DNA of 51,443 nt from Anaerolineales bacterium. Lineage in GTDB: Bacteria > Chloroflexota > Anaerolineae > Anaerolineales > Villigracilaceae. The notes under the pieces are model-generated. The model searched no databases. It was not told the DNA's origin and saw nothing but the letters and a program-made list of their open reading frames with translations. Below are positions 41,652-51,005 of the stretch, piece after piece. Positions within the stretch are counted from its first letter, which is position 1, and the number at the start of each line of letters is the position of its first letter. Location of the stretch: NCBI GenBank assembly GCA_023382575.1, contig JAHDWC010000003.1, positions 872 to 52,314 of the forward strand, read 5' to 3'. Made by a program: the position numbers and the translations under genes.

Positions 41652-43133
41652 TTATAGTTTCTCAAGGATCGCAACCGCATTCTGGATGCGACGCAAGCAA
41701 ACCTCGCGCCCAATAATTTCCATGCTCTCGAACAACGGCGGGCTGACCTTTTGTCCGGTCACTGCGACTCGCAGGATGCCGAAGACTTGGTTGGTGTTGA
41801 ATCCGCTCTCTTCGACGTAAGCCCGCATGGGCGGTTCGCATCGTTCGTGACTGAGATCTGGTTGCGCTGCCAGAATTTCATACGCCCTTCGAGCAATTTC
41901 TGCAGATTGACTGGCATCCAATCCCTTCGCGATGAGTTCCTCAGGGTTTGGTGTCACTTCATCCTTGAAGAAGAAGGCGCCAAAGGAAATGCAATCGTCC
42001 AAGGTGGTGAGCCGTTCGCGGATGAGCGGAATTATTTTCAACAGAACATCATCTTTAACGGCAAGACCTTCACGGGTGAAATAAGGCTTGAGACGGGCAG
42101 CCAAGTCTTCAGTCGTCAAGAGGCGGATGTGTGTCGCGTTGAAATGATCCAACTTTTGAAAGTTGATCGCGGCAGGCGAGGGAGTCAATGAGTCGATTGT
42201 GAAGCGTTCGATCATTTGCTCCACAGTCATCACATCATCTTCAGCGACGCCCCACCCCATGAGCGCAGACCAATTCAACACACCTTCGGGGGTGAAGCCA
42301 AGATCTTGCATATCTTTGATGAAAATGGAGTAGCCATCTTTCATGGCTTGCGCCGCCTCGCGCTTGGACATTTTCCCTTTGCCGCTCGGTTTCAGAAAAA
42401 CGGAGAGATGAATCCAGGTCGGTTCTTCCCAGCCAAAGGCGCGGACGATATTAACATGTAATGGGAACGTGCCAAGCCATTCTGAGCCACGCATGACGTG
42501 TGTGATCTGCATTTCGTGGTCATCGACAATGGCGGCGAGGTGATAGGTCGGCAAGCCATCGGTTTTGAGGATAACCTGGTCATTGAGTTGCTTATTTTCG
42601 GTGGTGATATCGCCGCGCAAGTGATCGTGAGCGACGGTCACACCTTCCTGCGGCATCTTGAAGCGAATGGTATAAGCCTCGCCATTGGCAATGCGTTTGG
42701 CGGCATCATCAGGATCAAGGTTGCGGCAAGTGCCGTCATAGTGCGGATTCTCTTTATTCTTCATCTGCTCCTGACGGACTTTATCGAGACGTTCAGGAGT
42801 ACAGAAACAAGGATAAGCATGACCGTTATCGACAAGAATTTTGGCGTGTTGTTGGTAAATCTCTCGGCGTTCGGTTTGACGATAGGGTCCATAGGGTCCA
42901 CCCACGTCGGGACCTTCATCATATTGCAGCCCAAGCCAGCGCAAGCCATCCATGATCTCCTGCTCTGCGCCGGGGACAGTACGCTTCAGGTCGGTATCTT
43001 CGATGCGCAAGATGAATTGCCCGCCTGTTTTTTTTGCGAGCAGATAGTCATACAAGGCGACGCGCGCCGTACCGAGATGCATGTGTCCGGTCGGGGATGG
43101 AGCGATGCGAGTGCGAGCAGGTTTGATGGACAA
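41652..43133 (-). CDS. gltX: Glutamyl-tRNA synthetase
   Basis: GluRS charges tRNA-Glu with glutamate. The 493-residue protein has the HIGH-equivalent PSPTGHMHLGTARVAL, FILRIEDTD, the KMSKS equivalent GKMSKREAA and a bacterial-type C-terminal anticodon-binding domain. Its start is 22 nt after the rodA stop, so it may be read from the same message. Confidence 0.95.
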   Translation of the reverse strand: MSIKPARTRIAPSPTGHMHLGTARVALYDYLLAKKTGGQFILRIEDTDLKRTVPGAEQEIMDGLRWLGLQYDEGPDVGGPYGPYRQTERREIYQQHAKILVDNGHAYPCFCTPERLDKVRQEQMKNKENPHYDGTCRNLDPDDAAKRIANGEAYTIRFKMPQEGVTVAHDHLRGDITTENKQLNDQVILKTDGLPTYHLAAIVDDHEMQITHVMRGSEWLGTFPLHVNIVRAFGWEEPTWIHLSVFLKPSGKGKMSKREAAQAMKDGYSIFIKDMQDLGFTPEGVLNWSALMGWGVAEDDVMTVEQMIERFTIDSLTPSPAAINFQKLDHFNATHIRLLTTEDLAARLKPYFTREGLAVKDDVLLKIIPLIRERLTTLDDCISFGAFFFKDEVTPNPEELIAKGLDASQSAEIARRAYEILAAQPDLSHERCEPPMRAYVEESGFNTNQVFGILRVAVTGQKVSPPLFESMEIIGREVCLRRIQNAVAILEKL

Positions 43134-43155
43134 GAGAAGACACTCCTAATTGAAT

Positions 43156-44286
43156 TTAAAATTCCAGATCTTTACGGCGCATAACAACGGATTCGACTAA
43201 TCCAATGCCGATCATCAAGGCGGTCAGACCGCTTCCGCCGTAACTGATGAATGGCAGCGGCAACCCGGAGACGGGCAACAAGTTGAGGTTCATCCCAATG
43301 TTGACCGCGCCTTGGAAGAAAATAAGGGTTGCGACCCCCAACGCCAGCATCGAGCCAGCTACGTCTCTGGCTTTTTGCGCCGCGCGAACACAACGCCAAA
43401 CGATCACGGCCAATGTCAGGATGATCAACACGCCGCCCACTAAACCGAATTCCTCATTGCTGGCGGCAAAGATAAAGTCAGTATGACGCACCTTGAGGAA
43501 ACGCAATTGCGTCTGCGTGCCGTGACCATATCCCTGGCCAAAGACGCCGCCCGAGCCAACAGCAATCAGCGCCTGCTGAACGTTATAGCGGTTCCCATAT
43601 GTATCGTTCGGGTCTGGCACGACGAAGTTTACAATTCGTTCTTGTTGATAGGCTTGCAATCCCGGAATCCGAACGCCCAAGACCGAAAGCGCAATCACAC
43701 TGACCAAAGCCAACGCCCCAACACCCGCGGCAATTGCCACGTGTTTGACCTGAATGCCGTTGACCCAAAGCATCACCGCCAAAATAACGGACAGAACCAT
43801 CACATTACTTAGGTTAGGCTGTAACAAAATCATCACAATGATGCCAGATGCCCACACGATCGCTCCGATCACCCAACGCAAATCACGTGGACGGTCTTTT
43901 ACCGCCTCGAAATACCGCGCCAAAATAATGATGGCGGCAATTTTGGCAAACTCGGTCGGTTGGAGGAATAACACACCCACGGTGAACCAACGCTGTGCAC
44001 CAAAGGCAGATTGACCAAAACCCGTCAGCGTGACCAGAAAGCCGAGAATGACAATATAGATCGGGCGATAAAGCGCCAGCCAATAACGATAGTCAATGGA
44101 AGCAAGCAGGAAGATCAGCACCACCCCCAGGATGGCGAAATACACCTGACGCAAGATCGACGGTTGCAACACTTCATTTCCAGCCACGGCAGAGCGGATC
44201 ATGGCTGCGCCAAAAGCCACAGCAAGCACGATCGCTCCCAACAGCAGGAAGTCAAAATTACGCCAGGAAAGTCCACGAGAAATCAT
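43156..44286 (-). CDS. rodA: Rod-shape-determining peptidoglycan polymerase RodA
   Basis: RodA is the SEDS glycosyltransferase that polymerises lipid II during elongation, working with PBP2. The 376-residue protein has about ten membrane helices, and SEDS motifs including LQPTEFAKIA and LPVSGLPLPFISYGGSG near the end. It is the last of the shape and division-site genes. No Shine-Dalgarno precedes the ATG; a strong terminator hairpin ends a few nt upstream. Confidence 0.93.
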   Translation of the reverse strand: MISRGLSWRNFDFLLLGAIVLAVAFGAAMIRSAVAGNEVLQPSILRQVYFAILGVVLIFLLASIDYRYWLALYRPIYIVILGFLVTLTGFGQSAFGAQRWFTVGVLFLQPTEFAKIAAIIILARYFEAVKDRPRDLRWVIGAIVWASGIIVMILLQPNLSNVMVLSVILAVMLWVNGIQVKHVAIAAGVGALALVSVIALSVLGVRIPGLQAYQQERIVNFVVPDPNDTYGNRYNVQQALIAVGSGGVFGQGYGHGTQTQLRFLKVRHTDFIFAASNEEFGLVGGVLIILTLAVIVWRCVRAAQKARDVAGSMLALGVATLIFFQGAVNIGMNLNLLPVSGLPLPFISYGGSGLTALMIGIGLVESVVMRRKDLEF

Positions 44287-44289
44287 AAA

Positions 44290-44335
44290 ATAAAAAACAC
44301 GGACGCAACCGATGATGCCATCAGGTTGATCCGTG
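44290..44335 (-). terminator. Terminator hairpin between minE and rodA
   Basis: On the minus strand, CACGGA and TCCGTG close an interrupted stem with inner CAACC/GGTTG, followed by TTTTTTATTTT that runs into the rodA start codon. It probably reduces read-through into rodA and gltX. Confidence 0.75.
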
Positions 44336-44351
44336 CCTCCAGAATATCAAA

Positions 44352-44606
44352 TCAACCTGCGCGGTGATGCGAAGCGCTCCGCAGGGGAATATCCGCTACC
44401 AGCCGCTGCGAGCGTCCATCCCGTTCCAATCCGATCTGCACAGCTTCCGGGTCGATGTCGATGTATTGTGAGATCGCTTTGAGCAAATCATCCTTGAGCG
44501 ACTCGAGTTGAGCGGGAGTCAAATCAGTGCGATCATGCACCAACACAAGTTGCAGGCGTTCCTTTGCGCTCGACGCGCTGCTCTTTCGCTTGAAGAAGTT
44601 CATCAT
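44352..44606 (-). CDS. minE: Cell-division topological specificity factor MinE
   Basis: MinE stimulates MinD ATPase and drives pole-to-pole or local patterning of the Min system. The 84-residue protein has an N-terminal amphipathic segment (MMNFFKRKS) and the conserved core KERLQLVLVHDR with the dimer domain after it. It starts 1 nt after the minD stop. Length is normal. Confidence 0.92.
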   Translation of the reverse strand: MMNFFKRKSSASSAKERLQLVLVHDRTDLTPAQLESLKDDLLKAISQYIDIDPEAVQIGLERDGRSQRLVADIPLRSASHHRAG

Positions 44607-44607
44607 T

Positions 44608-45405
44608 TCACTTCCTCCCGGTCAGTCGTTGGATGGCGCCCCACAAGCCGCCTTGTTGTGCAAAATCCATGAAAGGAACTTCCTGCCCTTGCAAACGTTT
44701 GGCGATATTACGGAACGCCTGTCCGGCGCGGCTCTTCGCATCGTTGACGACTGGCGCACCACGATTCGACCCGATGATGACGTTTTCATCTTCAGGCACG
44801 ATGCCTACGAGCTGAATGCCCAACAGATCAAGCACATCTTCGGCAGAGAGCATTTCGTTATTTTTAACCATGGCGGGATTCAAGCGATTGAGGATCAAAA
44901 GCGGATTGCCTTTTTCCTCCGCTTCCAGGATGCCCACCACACGATCTGCGTCGCGCACCGCACTGACCTCGGGGTTGGTCACCACCAGAACACGATCTGC
45001 CGCTGCAATCGCATTGCGGAAGCCGCGTTCGATGCCCGCGGGTGAATCAATAATGATGAAATCAGAATCAGGCCGCAGGTCCTTGCAGATGCGCACCATA
45101 TCCGACGGGGAGACGGCATTCTTATCGCGCGTCTGCGCTGCGGGGATGAGATACATCTCAGGGTAATGTTTGTCGCGAATCATGGCCTGCTTCAATTTAC
45201 AGCGGCCTTCGATGACATCCACAATATCATAGACGATGCGATTCTCAAGTCCCATAACCACATCGAGGTTGCGCAAGCCAATATCGCCGTCGATGCAGAC
45301 GACGCGTTTGCCGTCCATCGCCAGCGCAGTGGCAAGATTTGCAACGGCTGTGGTCTTGCCCACGCCGCCTTTTCCAGAGGTAACGGTAATCACTTGAGCG
45401 GTCAT
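44608..45405 (-). CDS. minD: Septum site-determining ATPase MinD
   Basis: MinD is a membrane-binding ATPase that positions MinC to block division away from midcell. The 265-residue protein has the deviant Walker A SGKGGVGKTT, the switch region GDIGLRNLDVVMG and the C-terminal membrane-targeting amphipathic helix (GGLWGAIQRLTGRK). It lies between minC and minE. Confidence 0.96.
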   Translation of the reverse strand: MTAQVITVTSGKGGVGKTTAVANLATALAMDGKRVVCIDGDIGLRNLDVVMGLENRIVYDIVDVIEGRCKLKQAMIRDKHYPEMYLIPAAQTRDKNAVSPSDMVRICKDLRPDSDFIIIDSPAGIERGFRNAIAAADRVLVVTNPEVSAVRDADRVVGILEAEEKGNPLLILNRLNPAMVKNNEMLSAEDVLDLLGIQLVGIVPEDENVIIGSNRGAPVVNDAKSRAGQAFRNIAKRLQGQEVPFMDFAQQGGLWGAIQRLTGRK

Positions 45406-45424
45406 ATCAATTCCTGGTTATGGA

Positions 45425-46162
45425 TTAGCCTGCATGCCATACTTCGGCTTGTAAACGACCTTCGCTGTTAATGCTGGCGATCTCAGGTCGTGGGTCTTTA
45501 TGGGGTTTCAACGCCGCCGAAACTTCATCGGCGATGCGCAGTTGATTGGCAGAAAGGTCGAGGGCGCAGATGAATGCCGAACGGTCACCTTTCGAGCCTG
45601 CATGGATCATGCCACGCACCCGCCCCCAGACAATGACATTCCCTTCCGCAACCACTTCCGCGCCGGGGTTGACGTCTCCGACGATCAAGATATGACCGGG
45701 ATATTCGATGCGTGCGCCCGAGCGAATGGTCTTGGCAATAAAAAGAGCTGTGTCATTGCTAATCGTGTCGATGAAGTGACGTTGCTCTTCAGGACGCGGC
45801 TTGGAGATACGAGTGGCAAGCCCAAGCAATTGCGAGGTTTGTTCTGTCAGCGGCGATTCGCTGACAACCGCCCACAGCGATACATTCCGCTCGGAAAGGC
45901 GGTCACGCAGATCAACAAGGTCGTTCACTTTCAGAGCCTGCGTACCAATGTCAATGGCGAGACGCGCGCCTTGAAAAAAAGTGGGACGGTCATCAATTTG
46001 TGACAACAAAGCAGACTGCTGGTCTTCCCACGGCGCTTCTGAAAAGGTCGCAAGAAGTCCATCGCGTATTCCCTTGATCTGAACGATGGAAGTAGTCGGC
46101 TCCATAAGTTGATCTGTCACACCATTACCCGGAATTATACCTGATGAAATATGCCCAACCAT
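45425..46162 (-). CDS. minC: Septum site-determining protein MinC
   Basis: MinC inhibits FtsZ assembly. The 245-residue protein has an N-terminal FtsZ-interaction domain beginning SIVQIKGIRDGLLA, and a C-terminal beta-helix (from about 145) with the repeats GDVNPGAEVVAEGNVIVWG that bind MinD. I kept the start at 46162 because its ATG overlaps the mrdA stop (TAATG). An internal ATG at 46105 would give a family-like shorter N terminus. Confidence 0.88.
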   Translation of the reverse strand: MVGHISSGIIPGNGVTDQLMEPTTSIVQIKGIRDGLLATFSEAPWEDQQSALLSQIDDRPTFFQGARLAIDIGTQALKVNDLVDLRDRLSERNVSLWAVVSESPLTEQTSQLLGLATRISKPRPEEQRHFIDTISNDTALFIAKTIRSGARIEYPGHILIVGDVNPGAEVVAEGNVIVWGRVRGMIHAGSKGDRSAFICALDLSANQLRIADEVSAALKPHKDPRPEIASINSEGRLQAEVWHAG

Positions 46163-48411
46163 TATGGTTGCGTGGCACTCTCGGCAGCATCCAACGCCTT
46201 AATCTCATAGTATGCACGAATGACACGCTGCACCATTGGACCCGCCACACTTGCCCCTTCACCACCGTTGTAGGCAAACGCGACGACGATGATCTCTGGG
46301 TCTTCATAAGGAGCATAAGCCAACGTCCATGAATGCGTGGGCCACGCCCCAAATTGACAGCGATCTGCAGCGCGAGCAACATCATCGCAGTATTCGGCGG
46401 TACCTGTCTTTCCGGCCACAGCAATGGGAAAGTTACCAAAGAGATCGTTCAACGTACCGAACAACGTCGCGGTCACGGCCAGGCGCGTCCCTTCGCGGAC
46501 TGCTTGTATCGTCTCTGGTTGGATGGTCTTTAAGTCCTCTGTCAGCGTACAGTAAGCGCCATCACAGGAATATTCGCGGATCAATGGGTCGACGGTGGCA
46601 TCCCATTTCATATTCGGGGTGAAGGGTGAAATCTGATAACTGCCCGGCGTCTCGAATTCCGTCACAGTGAAATTGAGCGGGTCTTGTGGGTTGAACCACA
46701 TCGGCACCACATTACCATCACCATCTGTCACCTGACGGACAACAGTTGGCTGCATCAGCTTGCCATTGTTCGCAATCGTTGCGCCAGACAGTAGCACTTG
46801 CAATGGCGTCGAGAGCACATATCCCTGCCCCACGCTGGCGATATAGGTATCACCCGTAGACCAGTTCTCGCCGGTATTGACGCGCTTCCATTGCGGGTCG
46901 GGGATCAACCCATCCGCTTCACCGTACAACTGAATGCCAGAACGTTCGTCATATCCAAGCGCACGCGCATACTCGCCGAGGCGCTGAATGCCCAAGCCTT
47001 GCGGAATTTCATCTTCAAAGCCGCCGCCTAGTTTGTAAAAACAAACGTTACTTGAAAAAGCGATACATTGGAAGAAACTGACCGCGCCAAAGCCTTCAGG
47101 ATTCTGTTCAAAAATATGATCGACAAATGGGCGTGTATTCGCATCAGTACAAATATCAGTGGGGTTGAAGCGTTCACACAGGAGCAATTGTCCCGGAGCT
47201 AGAACGATATCATTTGCATCGACAATGCCTTCATTGAAGGCGCCAGTTGCTGTTGAAAGCTTGAACGTTGAACCAGGTGGATATTCTGCCGAGATGGCAT
47301 TATTCAGCAAGGGTCTACGTGGATCCTGACTTAATTGCTCATAGTAATACGCCGGGATAATTCGCGCCAAGCGATTATTTTCGTAAGTGGGATATGAAAC
47401 CATCGCAAGGATCTCACCCGTCTTGGGGTTCATGGCAATGATCACACCGCTCGAAATACGAATTTGCCCAAAATAGGTATTCCAAAAATTCATTTCTTCT
47501 AAAAGCGTAGCCTCTGCCGCAGCTTGCAAACGCGTATCAATGGTCAAGTAAACATTATGTCCCGGCTCTGGGGCGATTGGCGGCTCCAGGTTGCGGATTT
47601 CCTGTCCTGCCACATCTACCTGAACGACGCGCAGCCCGTTCCTACCCGCAAGAATATCCTGTAATGACGCTTCCACTCCGGAGTACCCGATCTTGTCGCG
47701 GTTGGGTACAAACCCTTGAGCGGTTAATTCCGCCTCCTGTGAAGCGGGAATGGGTCCAAGAAAGCCGATGAGATGAGCTGTCAGCGAGCCAGTTGGGTAA
47801 TCACGGATCGGCTCGACATCAATGTCAACGCCGGGCCAATCGACGGCTTTTTCTTCCACAATGCGGGCAATCTCTTCAGAGACATTACATTGGACTTTTA
47901 CGGCACTGTATGGCGCCAACGTATCCTGCAAGGCTACTAGCTGCGCAATACTTGGTCCTGGCACACACTCTGAAAAAAGCTTGGCTTCCTCAAGTGATTC
48001 TTCCGTCATCAAACCGCCGGGGACTGCTAAGATCAACCCATCAGTGACTGTATCTTCTGTGACAAAATTTCCGGCAGAGACATTGATCAACTCGGACAGT
48101 TCACGGTAGATGCGTTGAATATCCGCATCGTCTTCTGGCAGGTTGGCGGGGGTGACGACCACGTTGTAAGCGGCAATGTTCCGCGCCAATATGTAGCCAT
48201 TGCGGTCATAGATAATCCCGCGCGGCGCAGGCACGCTGACATCCTTGGTGTAATTTTCAACGGCAAGAGCATTCCAATCTTCCCCCTGAAGGACTTGCAA
48301 GTTAATCAAGCGGACGAGAAATGCTGTCAGCGCAAGAGTGATTGCGATGTAAATAACTGCCAACCGCCAGGTTTCGAAGCGCACGGGACGGGACTCAGTG
48401 CCAGCACTCAT
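46162..48411 (-). CDS. mrdA: Penicillin-binding protein 2 (transpeptidase)
   Basis: PBP2 crosslinks peptidoglycan in the elongasome with RodA. The 749-residue protein has an N-terminal membrane helix (about 12-31), a long pedestal domain, then the transpeptidase domain with PGSTFKLS (active Ser), SSN and VAGKTGTAEY. It is about 115 residues longer than E. coli PBP2. Its start overlaps the mreD stop by 4 nt and its stop overlaps minC. Confidence 0.94.
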   Translation of the reverse strand: MSAGTESRPVRFETWRLAVIYIAITLALTAFLVRLINLQVLQGEDWNALAVENYTKDVSVPAPRGIIYDRNGYILARNIAAYNVVVTPANLPEDDADIQRIYRELSELINVSAGNFVTEDTVTDGLILAVPGGLMTEESLEEAKLFSECVPGPSIAQLVALQDTLAPYSAVKVQCNVSEEIARIVEEKAVDWPGVDIDVEPIRDYPTGSLTAHLIGFLGPIPASQEAELTAQGFVPNRDKIGYSGVEASLQDILAGRNGLRVVQVDVAGQEIRNLEPPIAPEPGHNVYLTIDTRLQAAAEATLLEEMNFWNTYFGQIRISSGVIIAMNPKTGEILAMVSYPTYENNRLARIIPAYYYEQLSQDPRRPLLNNAISAEYPPGSTFKLSTATGAFNEGIVDANDIVLAPGQLLLCERFNPTDICTDANTRPFVDHIFEQNPEGFGAVSFFQCIAFSSNVCFYKLGGGFEDEIPQGLGIQRLGEYARALGYDERSGIQLYGEADGLIPDPQWKRVNTGENWSTGDTYIASVGQGYVLSTPLQVLLSGATIANNGKLMQPTVVRQVTDGDGNVVPMWFNPQDPLNFTVTEFETPGSYQISPFTPNMKWDATVDPLIREYSCDGAYCTLTEDLKTIQPETIQAVREGTRLAVTATLFGTLNDLFGNFPIAVAGKTGTAEYCDDVARAADRCQFGAWPTHSWTLAYAPYEDPEIIVVAFAYNGGEGASVAGPMVQRVIRAYYEIKALDAAESATQP

Positions 48412-48908
48412 TCAAACTCCTCTGATGGATACACCCAGTAAGACAGATCACGCATCAGCGTATAGATCGGGATGGAAAACAACATGTTCAACAATAAGCT
48501 GGGAAGGGTGATCAATCCCAGGACATCACTAAAGTTAAAAGGAGTTCCGAGAACGCTCAAGGTCACGAACGATAGCAGGTGAAAGAACAACGTTCCCAGA
48601 AACACAACGCTAAACATTGCCAATAACGGCGCCTGCCAAACTCTCCGTTGTAAGATGCGCGCCATAAAAATAACACTAAGATAACCGGCTGTCAAAACGG
48701 GCCAAGGCAAACTGGTGACAAATCCGACAACCAGACAGGCAATGGCGCCCCAGTGCCAGGCGGATTCGACGCGCTCCTGCAATGCCCAGGCGGCGATGAG
48801 CAGGAATGGTAAATCGGCATAGCCGGAAAGCAGGCGTATCTCACTGACAACAGAAGATTGCAGAATCACTGCCAATAAAAGCAATGGGAACGCGATGATA
48901 TTTCGCAT
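48408..48908 (-). CDS. mreD: Rod shape-determining protein MreD
   Basis: A 166-residue membrane protein with about five helices in the position always occupied by mreD, between mreC and the PBP2 gene. Sequence is weakly conserved in this family, so the call rests on size, topology and neighbours. The ATGA overlap with mrdA implies coupling. Confidence 0.82.
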   Translation of the reverse strand: MRNIIAFPLLLLAVILQSSVVSEIRLLSGYADLPFLLIAAWALQERVESAWHWGAIACLVVGFVTSLPWPVLTAGYLSVIFMARILQRRVWQAPLLAMFSVVFLGTLFFHLLSFVTLSVLGTPFNFSDVLGLITLPSLLLNMLFSIPIYTLMRDLSYWVYPSEEFE

Positions 48909-48914
48909 GTCTAA

Positions 48915-49757
48915 TTATGGGGATGGAGTCGAGACAGGCTCCAGCGGAGAAATATCCACTGGACGGAAGTTGGTAATCACCAGCACGATTTCAAGGCGGG
49001 AGAAGTCCACGGCGGGTTGAACGGTTGCCTGCTGGAACAATTCGAACTCCAGTGTTCGGACGGTCACCACCTGCCCGATGATCAAGTCGGCAGGAAACCC
49101 ACCACCCAACCCCGACGTCAGGATCAGGTCACCAGATTCCACAACCACATTTTGCGAGATCATATCGAGAGATACGTCACCAGTGACCGAGCCGAACAAC
49201 GTCGCGCTGGTATCCGCATTCTGCAAATAAACATTGATGGAAGACGCCGGGTCAGTGATCAATTGCACCCGGGCGGCATCTGCAATGACCGCATCAATGC
49301 GACCAACCAACCCCTGATTGGTCACCACGGGCATACCACGACGGATATCGTCATTCGATCCGCGGTTGATGATGATGTAATGGAGGAAGGGACTGGGATC
49401 GCGTCCGATAACCGAAGCTGCTTTATATGTGCTTTCCGGATTGGAACGCGAGAAATCCACCAACGCGGCGAGGATGTCCGTTTCGTTGACGCGCTGCTGT
49501 AACTCGATCACTTGTGCCTGCAATTGAGATACCTGCGCTTCCAGCTCAGCGTTACGTTGACGCAGCGAAACAATATCACGCGGCGCCGTGACGAAATCTT
49601 GGAAGCCCAGAAAACGAGTCGAGATCCAGGTTTGAACTTCAACCAGCACAGAGTTAAATTGGCGTGAAGCAGACCCAAAGAAGCCGCCAAACGCCAGAGC
49701 AAGAATCCCACCTATCACCAAAAAGATGATCGTAGTTTGTAAAGAACGAGAATTCAT
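48915..49757 (-). CDS. mreC: Rod shape-determining protein MreC
   Basis: MreC scaffolds the elongation complex outside the membrane. The 280-residue protein has an N-terminal helix (about 9-27), a coiled coil (65-95, rich in QAQVIELQ) and a beta-rich domain with VIGRDPSPFLHYIIINRG and a GLVGRI-type turn typical of MreC. A short Pro/Ser tail ends the protein. Confidence 0.92.
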   Translation of the reverse strand: MNSRSLQTTIIFLVIGGILALAFGGFFGSASRQFNSVLVEVQTWISTRFLGFQDFVTAPRDIVSLRQRNAELEAQVSQLQAQVIELQQRVNETDILAALVDFSRSNPESTYKAASVIGRDPSPFLHYIIINRGSNDDIRRGMPVVTNQGLVGRIDAVIADAARVQLITDPASSINVYLQNADTSATLFGSVTGDVSLDMISQNVVVESGDLILTSGLGGGFPADLIIGQVVTVRTLEFELFQQATVQPAVDFSRLEIVLVITNFRPVDISPLEPVSTPSP

Positions 49758-49794
49758 TCGTGACCAGTCTTTTTAACAGACTGCCAATAATCCT

Positions 49795-50865
49795 TTATGC
49801 AACATGACGGGTACTGCCACGTTCCAAACCGACCAGATAACGTGACAGACTCTCAAGGTCCTCAAACACCATCGCTGCGCCGCGCGCGACGCATGTCAAT
49901 GGGTCTTCAGCGACCCAAACACGTAACTTCAACTCATCGGTCAGACGCTCTGCCAGTCCCTGAAGAAGCGCACCGCCGCCTGCCAGACAAATCCCAATAT
50001 CCATCAAATCCGATACGATCTCAGGCGGGATTTCATCCAGCGCATCACGGACAGTATCGATGATGACTTGTACCGATCCAGAAAGCGCCTCGCGGATTTC
50101 GACCGACGAGATTTCAATCGTCTCAGGCAAACCGGTGACGAGATTCCTTCCGCGAACTTCCATCGTTTTTTCAGGGTGAAGCGGATATGCCGAGCCGATC
50201 TGCCATTTGATCTGTTCGGCAATGCCCTGCCCGACCAATAAATTATATTTATTACGCAAATACTGGACGATGTCCTGATCCATTTCATCGCCAGCTACAC
50301 GCAGTGAGCGGGAAGCGACCACGCCACTCATGGACATAACCGCCACTTCAGTCGTGCCGCCACCAATATCAACCACCATCGAACCACGAATTTCACCGAC
50401 AGGTAACCCCGCCCCCATCGCCGCCGCAATCGGCTCTTCGATCAACATAGCCTGACGCGCCCCTGCTGCCATGACAGCATCGTACACCGCGCGCTTCTCT
50501 ACTTCCGTCACGCCGGTCGGCAAACCGACGATCACGCGTGGACGCGGCAATGGCACCACGCTCTGCTCATGAACCTTACCAATGAAGTATTCGAGCATCA
50601 CGCGGGTGACATCAAACTCGGCAATTACGCCATCACGAATAGGACGGACCACCATAACGTTCGCGGGGGTTCGTCCTACCATTTCCTTGGCTTCCAGCCC
50701 AATCGCCAACGGCTGACGGAGCTTTTTATCCACTGTAACCCAGGAAGGTTCGTTAATGACAATCCCCTTACCACGGACATGAACAAGAGTGTTCGCAGTT
50801 CCGAGATCGATGGCAATATCCAGGGAAAACAGGCCTAATAGCCAGTTGATTGGGTTAAAAGCCAA
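49795..50865 (-). CDS. mreB: Rod shape-determining actin-like protein MreB
   Basis: MreB forms membrane-bound filaments that direct cell elongation. The 356-residue protein has the actin-family phosphate motif DIAIDLGTANTLV, VDIGGGTTEVAV, and the late ICLAGGGALLQGL. The start is a TTG at 50865 with TAGGAG 6 nt upstream; no ATG lies closer. A TATAAT box on this strand (50913-50918) marks the likely promoter. It heads the mreBCD-mrdA-minCDE run. Confidence 0.96.
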   Translation of the reverse strand: MAFNPINWLLGLFSLDIAIDLGTANTLVHVRGKGIVINEPSWVTVDKKLRQPLAIGLEAKEMVGRTPANVMVVRPIRDGVIAEFDVTRVMLEYFIGKVHEQSVVPLPRPRVIVGLPTGVTEVEKRAVYDAVMAAGARQAMLIEEPIAAAMGAGLPVGEIRGSMVVDIGGGTTEVAVMSMSGVVASRSLRVAGDEMDQDIVQYLRNKYNLLVGQGIAEQIKWQIGSAYPLHPEKTMEVRGRNLVTGLPETIEISSVEIREALSGSVQVIIDTVRDALDEIPPEIVSDLMDIGICLAGGGALLQGLAERLTDELKLRVWVAEDPLTCVARGAAMVFEDLESLSRYLVGLERGSTRHVA

Positions 50866-50893
50866 AACAGGCTCCTACAAGAAGATTCTTTGT

Positions 50894-50918
50894 TGTACGC
50901 ACAAGTACAGGCATTATA
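50894..50918 (-). promoter_or_regulatory. mreB -10 box with adjacent inverted repeat
   Basis: TATAAT (50913-50918, minus) with a short inverted repeat TGTAC / GTACA (50894-50909) just downstream of it on that strand, in a position where a repressor could act. The -35 is weak. Confidence 0.35.
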
Positions 50919-51005
50919 CCATGAGGCTTAACAAAGGAATTTCTCATCGAAAACCGCTTTACAGCGGGTAAAATAGGGAGCATTAAATTAACCTCGGAGG
51001 AATTG

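Noticed and set aside
42498-43184. A 228-codon open frame on the plus strand
   Set aside because: Antisense to gltX, without motifs or a ribosome site.
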